Source: UBA7332 sp051648105
GTDB taxonomy: Bacteria; Bacteroidota; Bacteroidia; Bacteroidales; UBA7332
NCBI GenBank assembly: GCA_051648105.1
Contig: JBOFEN010000044.1
Coordinates: 1 to 36,815, forward strand
Length of the DNA stretch: 36,815 nt
Direction of reading: 5' to 3'
Shown: positions 17,413 to 24,009 of the stretch, piece by piece
Position numbering within the stretch: position 1 is the stretch's first letter
How the letters are laid out: each line of letters opens with the position of its first letter
Notes under the pieces: model-generated
Seen by the model: the letters and a program-made list of their open reading frames with translations, nothing else
The model's database searches: none
What the model was told of the DNA's origin: nothing
Made by a program: the position numbers and the translations under genes

Positions 17413-18522
17413 CTAAACAATAATGTGCGGTGCGAATTTTGACCCATTGTCTGTTATCACAGAACTGCTCTCACGTATACCCATACCAGCAGCCTCACCA
17501 CCCACTATCCAAGATCCAATAATAGGATAACTACCACCACAAGGCTCCAAACAGAGCTCCTGCCAAACAAATCGACCATCGCCATACTCACCTGAGCTGC
17601 TTGCTATCTCACTCCCATTATGAACAAGCGTAACATTCGCACCCTCACGTGACAAGATAGGCTTCTTTGCAAAACTTCTCATCAATGGAGGTTGCTCATT
17701 AAAAGCTGGCAAAATACGCGGATCATCAGGGAATAATCTATGAAGTATTGGCAATATCGCCTTATTAGAGAGAAGCATCTTCCATGGAGGCTCAAACCAA
17801 TTAGTCGTCCTAGCCAATAAGGCCTCAGAGAAGCCCTCTCTTACCAACCACTCCCATGGATAGAGCTTAAATATATCCTTTATCTCCTGCTCATTAGGAT
17901 CAGTAAAATAGTGCCCATTCCAACCAATGTCACTCAAATTCATCATAAATGATTCCATACCGGCTTGTGAAGCAAGATCCTGCAAATAACTAGTTGTTGT
18001 GAAATCCTCAAGACTCTCATAAAGGCAACTAAAATGCATTCTATCTACACCCTCATCCTTACGTATCTCAGCAAAACGATCTATTAATCGCTCATGAATC
18101 GAGTTAAACTGATCAGCAGAAGCAAACATCTGCTCCTTCCACTGCCATTGCACAATAGAGGCCTCAAAAAGTGAGGTTGGCGTATCTGCGTTAAACTCCA
18201 AAAGATGACATCTTCCATCCTTGAAAACAAAATCGAAACGTCCATATATAGAAGGGTCATCCCCCTCCCATGACTCCTCAATGATAGGAATAAACTCCTG
18301 AGGGATATCAAAAGTACTATATAGCTTTCTATCTATAACATACTGAGCAGCCTCAATACATTTTTCATAGACCTCATTAGTATCACTCTCTATTATATCT
18401 ATTTCCTGAGGAGTAAACTCATAATAAGCATCCTCAGTCCAATAGTCAGAATGGAAATTAAAACCCAAAGACTCCACTTGATCCACATAGTCTACCCTTG
18501 GAGATGTAATAACTCTTTTCAT
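17413..18522 (-). CDS. Glutathionylspermidine synthase-like ATP-grasp ligase (YgiC/YjfC type)
   Basis: A 369-residue ATP-grasp amidoligase of the GspS C-terminal family. Diagnostic motifs are YGRFDF (93-98), LLEFNADTPTSLFEA (107-121), the ATP-grasp KPILSREGANV (287-297) and the late IRESSSVITDNGSKFAPH (349-366). The N-terminal CHAP amidase of bifunctional glutathionylspermidine synthetase is absent, so it belongs with stand-alone YgiC/YjfC proteins, whose true substrate is unsettled. The frame is open back to 18603, but that overlaps the upstream lipoprotein gene; MKRVITSPRVDYVDQVE at 18522 is the family start. The gene 37 bp upstream encodes a YgiB-like lipoprotein, copying the E. coli ygiB-ygiC order. 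Confidence 0.88.
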   Translation of the reverse strand: MKRVITSPRVDYVDQVESLGFNFHSDYWTEDAYYEFTPQEIDIIESDTNEVYEKCIEAAQYVIDRKLYSTFDIPQEFIPIIEESWEGDDPSIYGRFDFVFKDGRCHLLEFNADTPTSLFEASIVQWQWKEQMFASADQFNSIHERLIDRFAEIRKDEGVDRMHFSCLYESLEDFTTTSYLQDLASQAGMESFMMNLSDIGWNGHYFTDPNEQEIKDIFKLYPWEWLVREGFSEALLARTTNWFEPPWKMLLSNKAILPILHRLFPDDPRILPAFNEQPPLMRSFAKKPILSREGANVTLVHNGSEIASSSGEYGDGRFVWQELCLEPCGGSYPIIGSWIVGGEAAGMGIRESSSVITDNGSKFAPHIIV

Positions 18523-18559
18523 CTTATATATCCTCTCTATTAAATAAACAAAATATTCG

Positions 18560-19063
18560 TCACGAAGCTGCCCCAGTAGAAGTAGATCTACCAGTAGAAC
18601 CAAAGCCTCCTCTTGAACTCTTACTAACTGGTGTCATTCGTGAAGATGGTACTACATACCCCGATTTGATAGCAGATCTATTCAGAGGCTGACTAACTGT
18701 TGGAGAGGTGGACATACGAGCCTCACTACTCTTAATAGGAGTTGACGAAACATGTGAAGGCCTTGGTGCAACACTCCTATCCATACCATCATTGGTATAT
18801 GATCCAGCTGATGGATAATATCTCATTGGCGAGACACCTCTCATAGAGTTAATCAACCAATAACCCATCAACATATTACTTCCAGAGTGCCATATCCACT
18901 CATTACCATCCTTATCATGCACCACCTTACCAGGCACAGTGTCATTTTCTGCCCACGTAGTATCTTGTGGTGAAGTAGCTCCATTGGGTGAACATCCTGA
19001 AACAAGCATAGATGCCACCCACAGAGAGATAGCCCCTTTCAAATATAGTGTCTCTTTTTTCAT
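18560..19063 (-). CDS. YgiB/DUF1190-like lipoprotein with RGGFGS tail
   Basis: A 167-residue predicted lipoprotein. The signal peptide ends in lipobox VSGC (Cys24). The mature part has NEWIWHSGSNMLMGYWLINSM (55-75 region) and then a long Ser/Thr/Pro-rich stretch ending SSRGGFGSTGRSTSTGAAS. The RGGFG box followed by a Ser/Thr/Gly-rich end is also found at the C-terminus of E. coli YgiB (DUF1190), as I recall it. The partner gene encodes a YgiC-like ATP-grasp ligase, so homology by context is plausible despite low overall similarity. It may be the ligase's substrate, which is inference. The plain alternative is an uncharacterised lipoprotein. Confidence 0.72.
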   Translation of the reverse strand: MKKETLYLKGAISLWVASMLVSGCSPNGATSPQDTTWAENDTVPGKVVHDKDGNEWIWHSGSNMLMGYWLINSMRGVSPMRYYPSAGSYTNDGMDRSVAPRPSHVSSTPIKSSEARMSTSPTVSQPLNRSAIKSGYVVPSSRMTPVSKSSRGGFGSTGRSTSTGAAS

Positions 19064-19302
19064 ATTTACGTTAATTTAATGAGGTAAACAAGCAATCATT
19101 TCCCCTCCTTTATGAGTGCTAAAGTAGGAGATTATTTCCATATTATAGAATTTAAGAGCTTCTAAATAGACCAACCGAGGCCATAAAAGATGATAAATGA
19201 GCCGACTATCCCAAAAAAAGAGAGACAAGTTGCCGTTTATACTATAAATATCTCTTAATTTGCATTTGATAAAGGATTTTTCCAAGATTAATAATTTCCA
19301 TT

Positions 19303-20952
19303 ATGAGTTTTAATACTGCGATTTTTTACGATATCGAAAACCTAACAAAAGGATATCGGTTCGGAAAAGAGATTGAACAGAATCTATCATTAAAGAAGAT
19401 TCATAAAGCAATCATGCGCTCAAGGCTAATTGAACGTATCTCTTTTCAGAGAGCCTACGCAAACTGGGCTGAACCCCGCATGCATTTTATGCGCAATGAG
19501 ATCCTAGAACTAGCTATCGATGCGACACAAGTCTTCGGTATTACTTCAACGGGAGGAATAAAAAATGTAGCTGACATACAACTTACTGTCGACGTGATAG
19601 ACATCCTTCACACCCACCCCCACATCGAGACCTTCGTTATCGTTTCTGGGGATGGTGGATACGCTTCACTAGTAAAAAAGCTACACGAATATGGTAAGTC
19701 TGTTATTGGATGCGGTTATGCTAAATCGACCAATCGCATCTTCGAGGCCGTATGCGACGACTTCATCGAGATCCAAGACCCAGAAGAGCTGGGATACATC
19801 TCACAGGAGAGAACTACCGCATCGGATAGTCGAACAAAAAAGGAGAGCAGCACCAAGAGTGAGAAAAACAAACCCGTGGAGAATAAGCTTGAGAGCTTAA
19901 CTAATACCGAGATTAAAACAGAGGCCACAAGCAAGCCTAAAAACGAGAAGAGCAAACAAACAGCAAAAAAGGAGACAAAAGAAACAACAAACACTCCTAA
20001 AAACGAAAGCGTCAAAGAGAGCACTATCGAAACCCCTGCTCAAGAGACCAATAAAGTAGAAAAAAACACCAAAAGCGAACAGACTCAAACCAAGGAGAGC
20101 AATACTTCAAAAGAGAATGGTTCAAATACAGCTAAGGCAACACCCTACACTAAGGACTCCGAGACAGAAAAGAAGCTAAAGGAGAGAAACATCGGCAACT
20201 CAATCATCCGCGAAATGGTTTACTCAATCGGCATTCACGAAGGAGCAATCACATCAAAAGATGCCGAGGAGAAAATACAAGAGATAATCAAGTGGCTTCC
20301 ATTGAACGAAAAATTCAATAAAGACCTTCAAAAAGGGATAAACCCATCCTTCTTCAAAGAGTCATTTAGAGCCATTATGCCGTCTTTCCAAATAAGTAGC
20401 CTTGGATACAGTCGATTTGCAGACCTTCTTAAATACATCTTCGGAGAGAGTGATTTCTGCATTTGGCAGAATGAGGCGCAAGCATCGGACATTAAGATAG
20501 GCTCAAGATCATTCCCTTTGGAGAATCATCACATCATGGGAGACAAAGCTAAAGGCGAATCTCACTCAATCGAGACTTACAAAACCATACTCGAGAGTGG
20601 TAATCCAAGCTTCCAAGAGGTTGACCTTTTCGAACTAAAGCTTATATTCAGAGAGGTAAACGAGGGTCAATGTGACGGACTATCGTTTGACAACTCAGTT
20701 GAGAAAATTGGACGCGGAATCAGAAACCAGCTAGAGGAGCAACACATAAGACACAACCTCCACTCTCTACTTGCTGCTGGCATAATTGAGGGCGAACCTG
20801 CTGGTAGTCACCATAGCTCAATACAACTATTCTTCGTTAGCGAATATAAAGAGTTTGAAGATGCTGTAAACCAGATACGAACCACAATGATTAACAAGAT
20901 CAAGAATAATCTTGGCTCTTGCGATGAGGAGATCGTTGACCACCTCTTCTAA
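19303..20952 (+). CDS. NYN-domain putative ribonuclease with LOTUS/OST-HTH-like C-terminus
   Basis: A 549-residue three-part protein. Residues 1-158 form a NYN (LabA/DUF88) PIN-like nuclease fold with acidic residues Asp10, Asp91, Asp97 and Asp117 (in SGDGGYASL) and Asn13. Residues 165-295 are a low-complexity Lys/Glu/Thr/Asn linker. Residues 296-380 contain INPSFFKESFRAIMPSF followed by LGYSRFADLLKYIF, which resembles the OST-HTH/LOTUS RNA-binding fold. Residues 385-549 form a further helical region I do not recognise. A nuclease acting on structured or bound RNA is the natural reading. It is monocistronic, divergent from the YgiB-like gene and ends in a GC-rich 17-bp hairpin. Confidence 0.82.
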   Translation: MSFNTAIFYDIENLTKGYRFGKEIEQNLSLKKIHKAIMRSRLIERISFQRAYANWAEPRMHFMRNEILELAIDATQVFGITSTGGIKNVADIQLTVDVIDILHTHPHIETFVIVSGDGGYASLVKKLHEYGKSVIGCGYAKSTNRIFEAVCDDFIEIQDPEELGYISQERTTASDSRTKKESSTKSEKNKPVENKLESLTNTEIKTEATSKPKNEKSKQTAKKETKETTNTPKNESVKESTIETPAQETNKVEKNTKSEQTQTKESNTSKENGSNTAKATPYTKDSETEKKLKERNIGNSIIREMVYSIGIHEGAITSKDAEEKIQEIIKWLPLNEKFNKDLQKGINPSFFKESFRAIMPSFQISSLGYSRFADLLKYIFGESDFCIWQNEAQASDIKIGSRSFPLENHHIMGDKAKGESHSIETYKTILESGNPSFQEVDLFELKLIFREVNEGQCDGLSFDNSVEKIGRGIRNQLEEQHIRHNLHSLLAAGIIEGEPAGSHHSSIQLFFVSEYKEFEDAVNQIRTTMINKIKNNLGSCDEEIVDHLF

Positions 20953-20966
20953 GAAATACTTAACCT

Positions 20967-21008
20967 ACAAGGCGCCGCATAGCTTATAACTGCTATGCGG
21001 CGCCTTGT
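20967..21008 (+). terminator. Terminator-like GC-rich hairpin after the NYN gene
   Basis: A perfect 17-bp inverted repeat (20967-20983 and 20992-21008) with core GGCGCCGCATAGC and an 8-nt loop, 14 bp after the stop. No U-run follows. Stability is high for this AT-rich genome. Confidence 0.72.
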
Positions 21009-21076
21009 GTATAAAAGATCAAATAAATACCAGTCCTTCAATAAAATAAGAATATTACAAGACGGATAAATTTAGA

Positions 21077-21149
21077 TCAAATTCGGAGATTAGCCCTTTT
21101 ATTCGCCGAAGAATCTTCGGAGATTAGGTATCCCATTCACCGAATTTGA
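21077..21149. repeat. Nested inverted and direct repeat element
   Basis: TCAAATTCGG (21077-21086) is inverted at 21140-21149 (CCGAATTTGA). Inside are a small hairpin CCGAAG-AAT-CTTCGG (21106-21120) and two direct copies of TTCGGAGATTAG (21082-21093 and 21116-21127). The arrangement folds into a branched stem. Confidence 0.6.
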
Positions 21150-21436
21150 AGTATTGAGGACAAACTACAGCTCTTGTGTCAAAGAGATAAGGCAAGAAAT
21201 CAATAGCATAATAAGGGAATAATTAAAGATGTGAGGTATAAGTTGCTAATTTTGTAAAATCCGAACAGCACCATCAAATTTGCAACTCTGTGAGAAAAAA
21301 ATCTGTTTTTTCTATTGCCACATTATTGTATTAACAATCAAACTAGTTCATTTTTACTTCTAAATACAATATGACTAGATAGTTCATTGGATTTTGACAA
21401 TTATCTATTAAAAGAAACTCATATATTAAGATAAAT

Positions 21437-21523
21437 TAGGTTGTTGCAATAGAATCCTATTGCAACAACCTATTGCAACCCTTAATCGTCTGATTTTTAA
21501 GAAGTGTTGCAATATGGCAATAG
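21437..21523. repeat. TTGCAATAG palindrome cluster
   Basis: A perfect 16-bp inverted repeat (21437-21452 and 21457-21472, loop AATC) with core GTTGTTGCAATAG. It is followed by further half-sites TATTGCAAC (21471-21479), GTTGCAATA (21506-21514) and TGGCAATAG (21515-21523). The last is inverted at 21312-21320 (CTATTGCCA). Confidence 0.65.
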
Positions 21524-21632
21524 AAATCATAGAAACTAAGACTCTGTGAGGTTATTTTGCCATTTCATTAATAGTGATTTGTTAAATCAAACTATATATT
21601 AACTATCTATAGCAATCTTGACAATAGCACAC

Positions 21633-21780
21633 TACTTTATGGCTATTTTCCCTTAGCCTTAAGAGCAATTAGTGTGTGACTCTATAGCCAAAAGCCTAAG
21701 GCTTTCTGGTCGTTAGGCTGTGACTTTATGGCCGAAACCCTTTGACTTTAGAGTAGTTAGGCAGTGACTTTTTTGGTAGC
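21633..21780. repeat. 44-bp degenerate tandem repeat, three units plus a partial
   Basis: Units begin at 21633, 21677, 21721 and 21765, exactly 44 bp apart. They share TGACTTTATGGCC-like starts and GTTAGGC-like ends. Units two and three agree at about 32 of 44 positions by my count. The fourth keeps only the first 12 to 16 bases. Confidence 0.7.
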
Positions 21781-21862
21781 ATATGGTTTCTATCACAGAT
21801 AGGTATGATTTGACACAAATAGTAGAGATAAAGTTATAGAAGCTTTTCATTCCATGAAATAT

Positions 21863-21913
21863 GAATAAATAAAGAGCGAGGATAGATATACTATCCTCGC
21901 TCTTTATTTATTC
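21863..21913 (-). terminator. Terminator of the lspA-DUF4296 operon
   Basis: A perfect 23-bp inverted repeat (21863-21885 and 21891-21913), core AAAGAGCGAGGATAG, loop ATATA. It begins 17 bp after the DUF4296 stop, with T-rich sequence after it on the minus strand. Confidence 0.85.
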
Positions 21914-21930
21914 GTATTTAAGATTATGAG

Positions 21931-22821
21931 TTAACGAATGACTGCTCTTTCAAGAGATTGTTTCTCTATCTTCTGGGCCCTTTTGATCTTCTGATCCATA
22001 GGATTTAGACTATCCATTTTCTCACTCTTCACTCCCTTTTCCTTAGCTTCTTCTATCTGCTCAGCCGTAAGGTGAATTCTAATGATGGAGGTTATTCTAG
22101 CAAACAGCGGAATATTGCTTTTTTGGTAGACTCCACCATCTGATGCGTAAAGCTCTATGCTCTTGATCTCCTTTTCTGGATCAGTAATAAACTCTATCCT
22201 TGGGGAAACTCTAACAGAGTCATTCAGGTGTGTAGATGTAGAATAATCTGAATATGTGACAAGTACTCCCAGATGTGGTGTTAACTCAGTAATGGAGTCA
22301 GAAACAGCTAGAAGGTCACAATCAATAATAAACCTCTCTCCTTTGTTGTAGTTATCATCCGCCTGTAGGGTAATCAAACTATTTGCTGAGTATAGGCTTG
22401 AAAAAGCAAAGTAGATATTATCCTTGATAAGATTGACAGAATCACCCTTTGGACTCTTCTCTATCTCCATCTCAATAAACATCTCCTTCTCTAATTGCTT
22501 ATTGTCCCTATCCATTCTCTTGATTAGAGATACATATATCTCCTTATACATATCTATATGCTTTCCATAATAAACCAGAGATGAGTCATACTGAGCTTGA
22601 GTCACTTTGTGACGTGACAATACTGACTCTAGATATAGCTCTTTTGTCTCTTTATTTGAGCCACGTTCAAACTGGTTTATGTAGGCATCCGAAAGATAAA
22701 GATCATAAAGAATATTCTCCATTTTACCTTTAGAGAGTACCTCTTTATCACCCTTACAAGATGAGATGACTATTATACCTAAAAGAAGAATGAAGAAGGT
22801 TTTAATCTCATTTCTTATCAT
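21931..22821 (-). CDS. DUF4296 lipoprotein
   Basis: A 296-residue predicted lipoprotein with signal peptide and lipobox ISSC (Cys22). The N-terminal part, GKMENILYDLYLSDAYINQ, followed by SVLSRHKVTQAQYDSSLVYYGKHIDMYKEIY, is the DUF4296 pattern of Bacteroidota. The C-terminal half is beta-rich with a basic, helical end (MDQKIKRAQKIEKQSLERAV). No biochemical role is established. Its ATG overlaps the lspA stop (ATGA, 22818-22821), so the two are translationally coupled. It ends at a 23-bp hairpin terminator. Confidence 0.82.
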   Translation of the reverse strand: MIRNEIKTFFILLLGIIVISSCKGDKEVLSKGKMENILYDLYLSDAYINQFERGSNKETKELYLESVLSRHKVTQAQYDSSLVYYGKHIDMYKEIYVSLIKRMDRDNKQLEKEMFIEMEIEKSPKGDSVNLIKDNIYFAFSSLYSANSLITLQADDNYNKGERFIIDCDLLAVSDSITELTPHLGVLVTYSDYSTSTHLNDSVRVSPRIEFITDPEKEIKSIELYASDGGVYQKSNIPLFARITSIIRIHLTAEQIEEAKEKGVKSEKMDSLNPMDQKIKRAQKIEKQSLERAVIR

Positions 22822-23429
22822 TGCTCTGATTGATCAGCTGTTAGTAAATCTCTATAGAATATTAGAAGTAGGAATACCCCTATAGATATGGCGCTATCAG
22901 CAATATTGAATATCGGACGAAAGAAAACAAAATGCTCTCCACCCCATATAGGTAACCAAGACGGTAGATCCATATCTATTAGAGGAAAGTATAGCATATC
23001 TACTACTCTTCCGTGAAACCATGATGAATACCCTCCACCCTCTGGGAATAGAGTGGCAATATTACCATAGCTATGATCAAATATTACACCATAGAATACT
23101 GAGTCAATGATGTTACCAATAGCTCCTGAGAAAATAAGGGCTATGGAGGCGATAAATCCAAATGGTAATCCTCTCTTTATTATCTTGTGAAGATAGAACC
23201 CAATTATACCTACCACTACTATTCGAAACATAGTAAGGAATAGCTTACTTATGATCTCAAGTCCAAATGCCATACCATTGTTTTCGGTAAAGTATATGTG
23301 AAACCATGAGAACACCTCTATGCTATCTCCTATCTGCATATTTGTTTTAATCCATATCTTGGTAAACTGATCAATTAGCAGTACTACCAATATAATCAAT
23401 ATCACTCTTTTTCCAGTAGAGAACTTCAT
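22818..23429 (-). CDS. lspA: Lipoprotein signal peptidase LspA
   Basis: A 203-residue, four-helix inner-membrane aspartyl protease that removes signal peptides from prolipoproteins after lipid attachment. The family residues are in place: Asp20 in LIDQFTKIW, Asn106/Asp109 in GNIIDS, Asp144 in RVVDML, and Asn175/Asp178 in FNIADSA. A loop of about 25 residues between GNIIDS and RVVDML lengthens it beyond the E. coli enzyme. Substrates in this window include BamD, DUF4296, the YgiB-like protein, the beta-helix protein and the S41 protease. It is coupled to DUF4296 by a 4-bp overlap. Confidence 0.95.
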   Translation of the reverse strand: MKFSTGKRVILIILVVLLIDQFTKIWIKTNMQIGDSIEVFSWFHIYFTENNGMAFGLEIISKLFLTMFRIVVVGIIGFYLHKIIKRGLPFGFIASIALIFSGAIGNIIDSVFYGVIFDHSYGNIATLFPEGGGYSSWFHGRVVDMLYFPLIDMDLPSWLPIWGGEHFVFFRPIFNIADSAISIGVFLLLIFYRDLLTADQSEQ

Positions 23430-23449
23430 TATATAATAAATATTGATGC

Positions 23450-23498
23450 AAAAAAATAAAACGGCAATAACGTCTTGCGATGACCCTATTACCGTTTT
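23450..23498 (-). terminator. Rho-independent terminator after the DksA-like gene
   Basis: On the minus strand AAAACGGTAATA (23498-23487) pairs with TATTGCCGTTTT (23469-23458) with one mismatch, followed by ATTTTTTT. It lies only about 20 bp before the lspA start, so lspA depends on read-through or on a promoter inside this spacer. Confidence 0.8.
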
Positions 23499-23523
23499 GT
23501 TGGGTTATTAGCCAGTGATAATA

Positions 23524-23901
23524 TTAACGCTGGTTATTTTTAGCCTCGATACTGAGAGTAGCGTGAGGCACAGCTCTGAGTCTTTCCTTAGGAATGAGCT
23601 CACCTGTTTCACGACATACACCATAGCTTTTATTCTCAATTCTAACTAGAGCCGCCTGCAAATGTTGGATGAATTTAATTTGACGTTGAGCTAGACGACC
23701 AGCCTCCTCTTTTGACAAGGTTGCTGCTCCCTCTTCCAACACCTTGAAAGTAGGTGACGTGTCACTTATATCATTCCCATCGCTATTAGTTAGCGAACCC
23801 TTCAACAATTCATAGTCATTGAGAGCTTTACTTAGCTTATCTAAGATAATCGAACGAAACTCTTCAAGTTCAATATCTGAATATCGTCTCTTTTCAGTCA
23901 T
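23524..23901 (-). CDS. DksA/TraR-family protein lacking zinc cysteines
   Basis: A 125-residue DksA/TraR-type protein. The first half is a coiled-coil hairpin (DIELEEFRSIILDKLSKALNDY onward, then GRLAQRQIKFIQHLQAAL). The C-terminal YGVCRETGELIPKERLRAVP matches the zinc-finger region, but only one cysteine remains where four are usual, so zinc is probably not bound. DksA proteins enter the RNA polymerase secondary channel and tune initiation. The frame runs back to 23982, but ATG 23901 (MTEKRRYSDIELEEF) is the family start and the promoter lies in the extension. It sits between ileS and lspA. Confidence 0.85.
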   Translation of the reverse strand: MTEKRRYSDIELEEFRSIILDKLSKALNDYELLKGSLTNSDGNDISDTSPTFKVLEEGAATLSKEEAGRLAQRQIKFIQHLQAALVRIENKSYGVCRETGELIPKERLRAVPHATLSIEAKNNQR

Positions 23902-23952
23902 ACAATCGGAAGTTATAAGGTTAAGTAGCGTGTGTATATTAAAAAAATTGTG

Positions 23953-23983
23953 CAAATATAGCCCTTTTACAAGAATATACAAG
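23953..23983 (-). promoter_or_regulatory. Putative promoter of the DksA-like gene
   Basis: On the minus strand CTTG (23983-23980) is followed after 19 bp by TATATTTG (23960-23953), a perfect TAnnTTTG, then CACAA. It lies 52 bp before ATG 23901 and overlaps the ileS terminator arm. Confidence 0.55.
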
Positions 23984-23999
23984 TAAAAGGAGCTATATT
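23954..23999 (-). terminator. Terminator hairpin after ileS, overlapping the next promoter
   Basis: AAATATAGCCCTTTTAC (23954-23970) pairs with GTAAAAGGAGCTATATT (23983-23999) with a single bulge. It starts about 10 bp after the ileS stop; a run of seven T occurs only about 6 to 12 nt after the stem on the minus strand. Confidence 0.6.
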
Positions 24000-24009
24000 A
24001 TACTCTATA

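Larger units (their letters stand above)
20953..21930. other. 978-bp gene-free region rich in repeats and hairpins
   Basis: No open frame longer than about 60 codons and no start/RBS signal suggests a gene here. From left to right it holds the NYN-gene hairpin, an inverted/direct repeat element (21077-21149), TTGCAATAG-type palindromes (21437-21523), a 44-bp tandem repeat (21633-21780) and the DUF4296 terminator (21863-21913). Two diverged copies of ACTCTGTGAG...AATCAAACTA occur at 21285-21345 and 21541-21594. An unannotated structured RNA or remains of a mobile repeat are both possible. Confidence 0.6.

Noticed and set aside
19076..19285. 69-residue minus-strand frame between the YgiB-like and NYN genes
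   Set aside because: No motif, odd composition, and it occupies the divergent promoter region.
21633..21780. CRISPR array
   Set aside because: The 44-bp units are degenerate along their whole length, with no constant repeat separated by unique spacers, and no cas genes are present.
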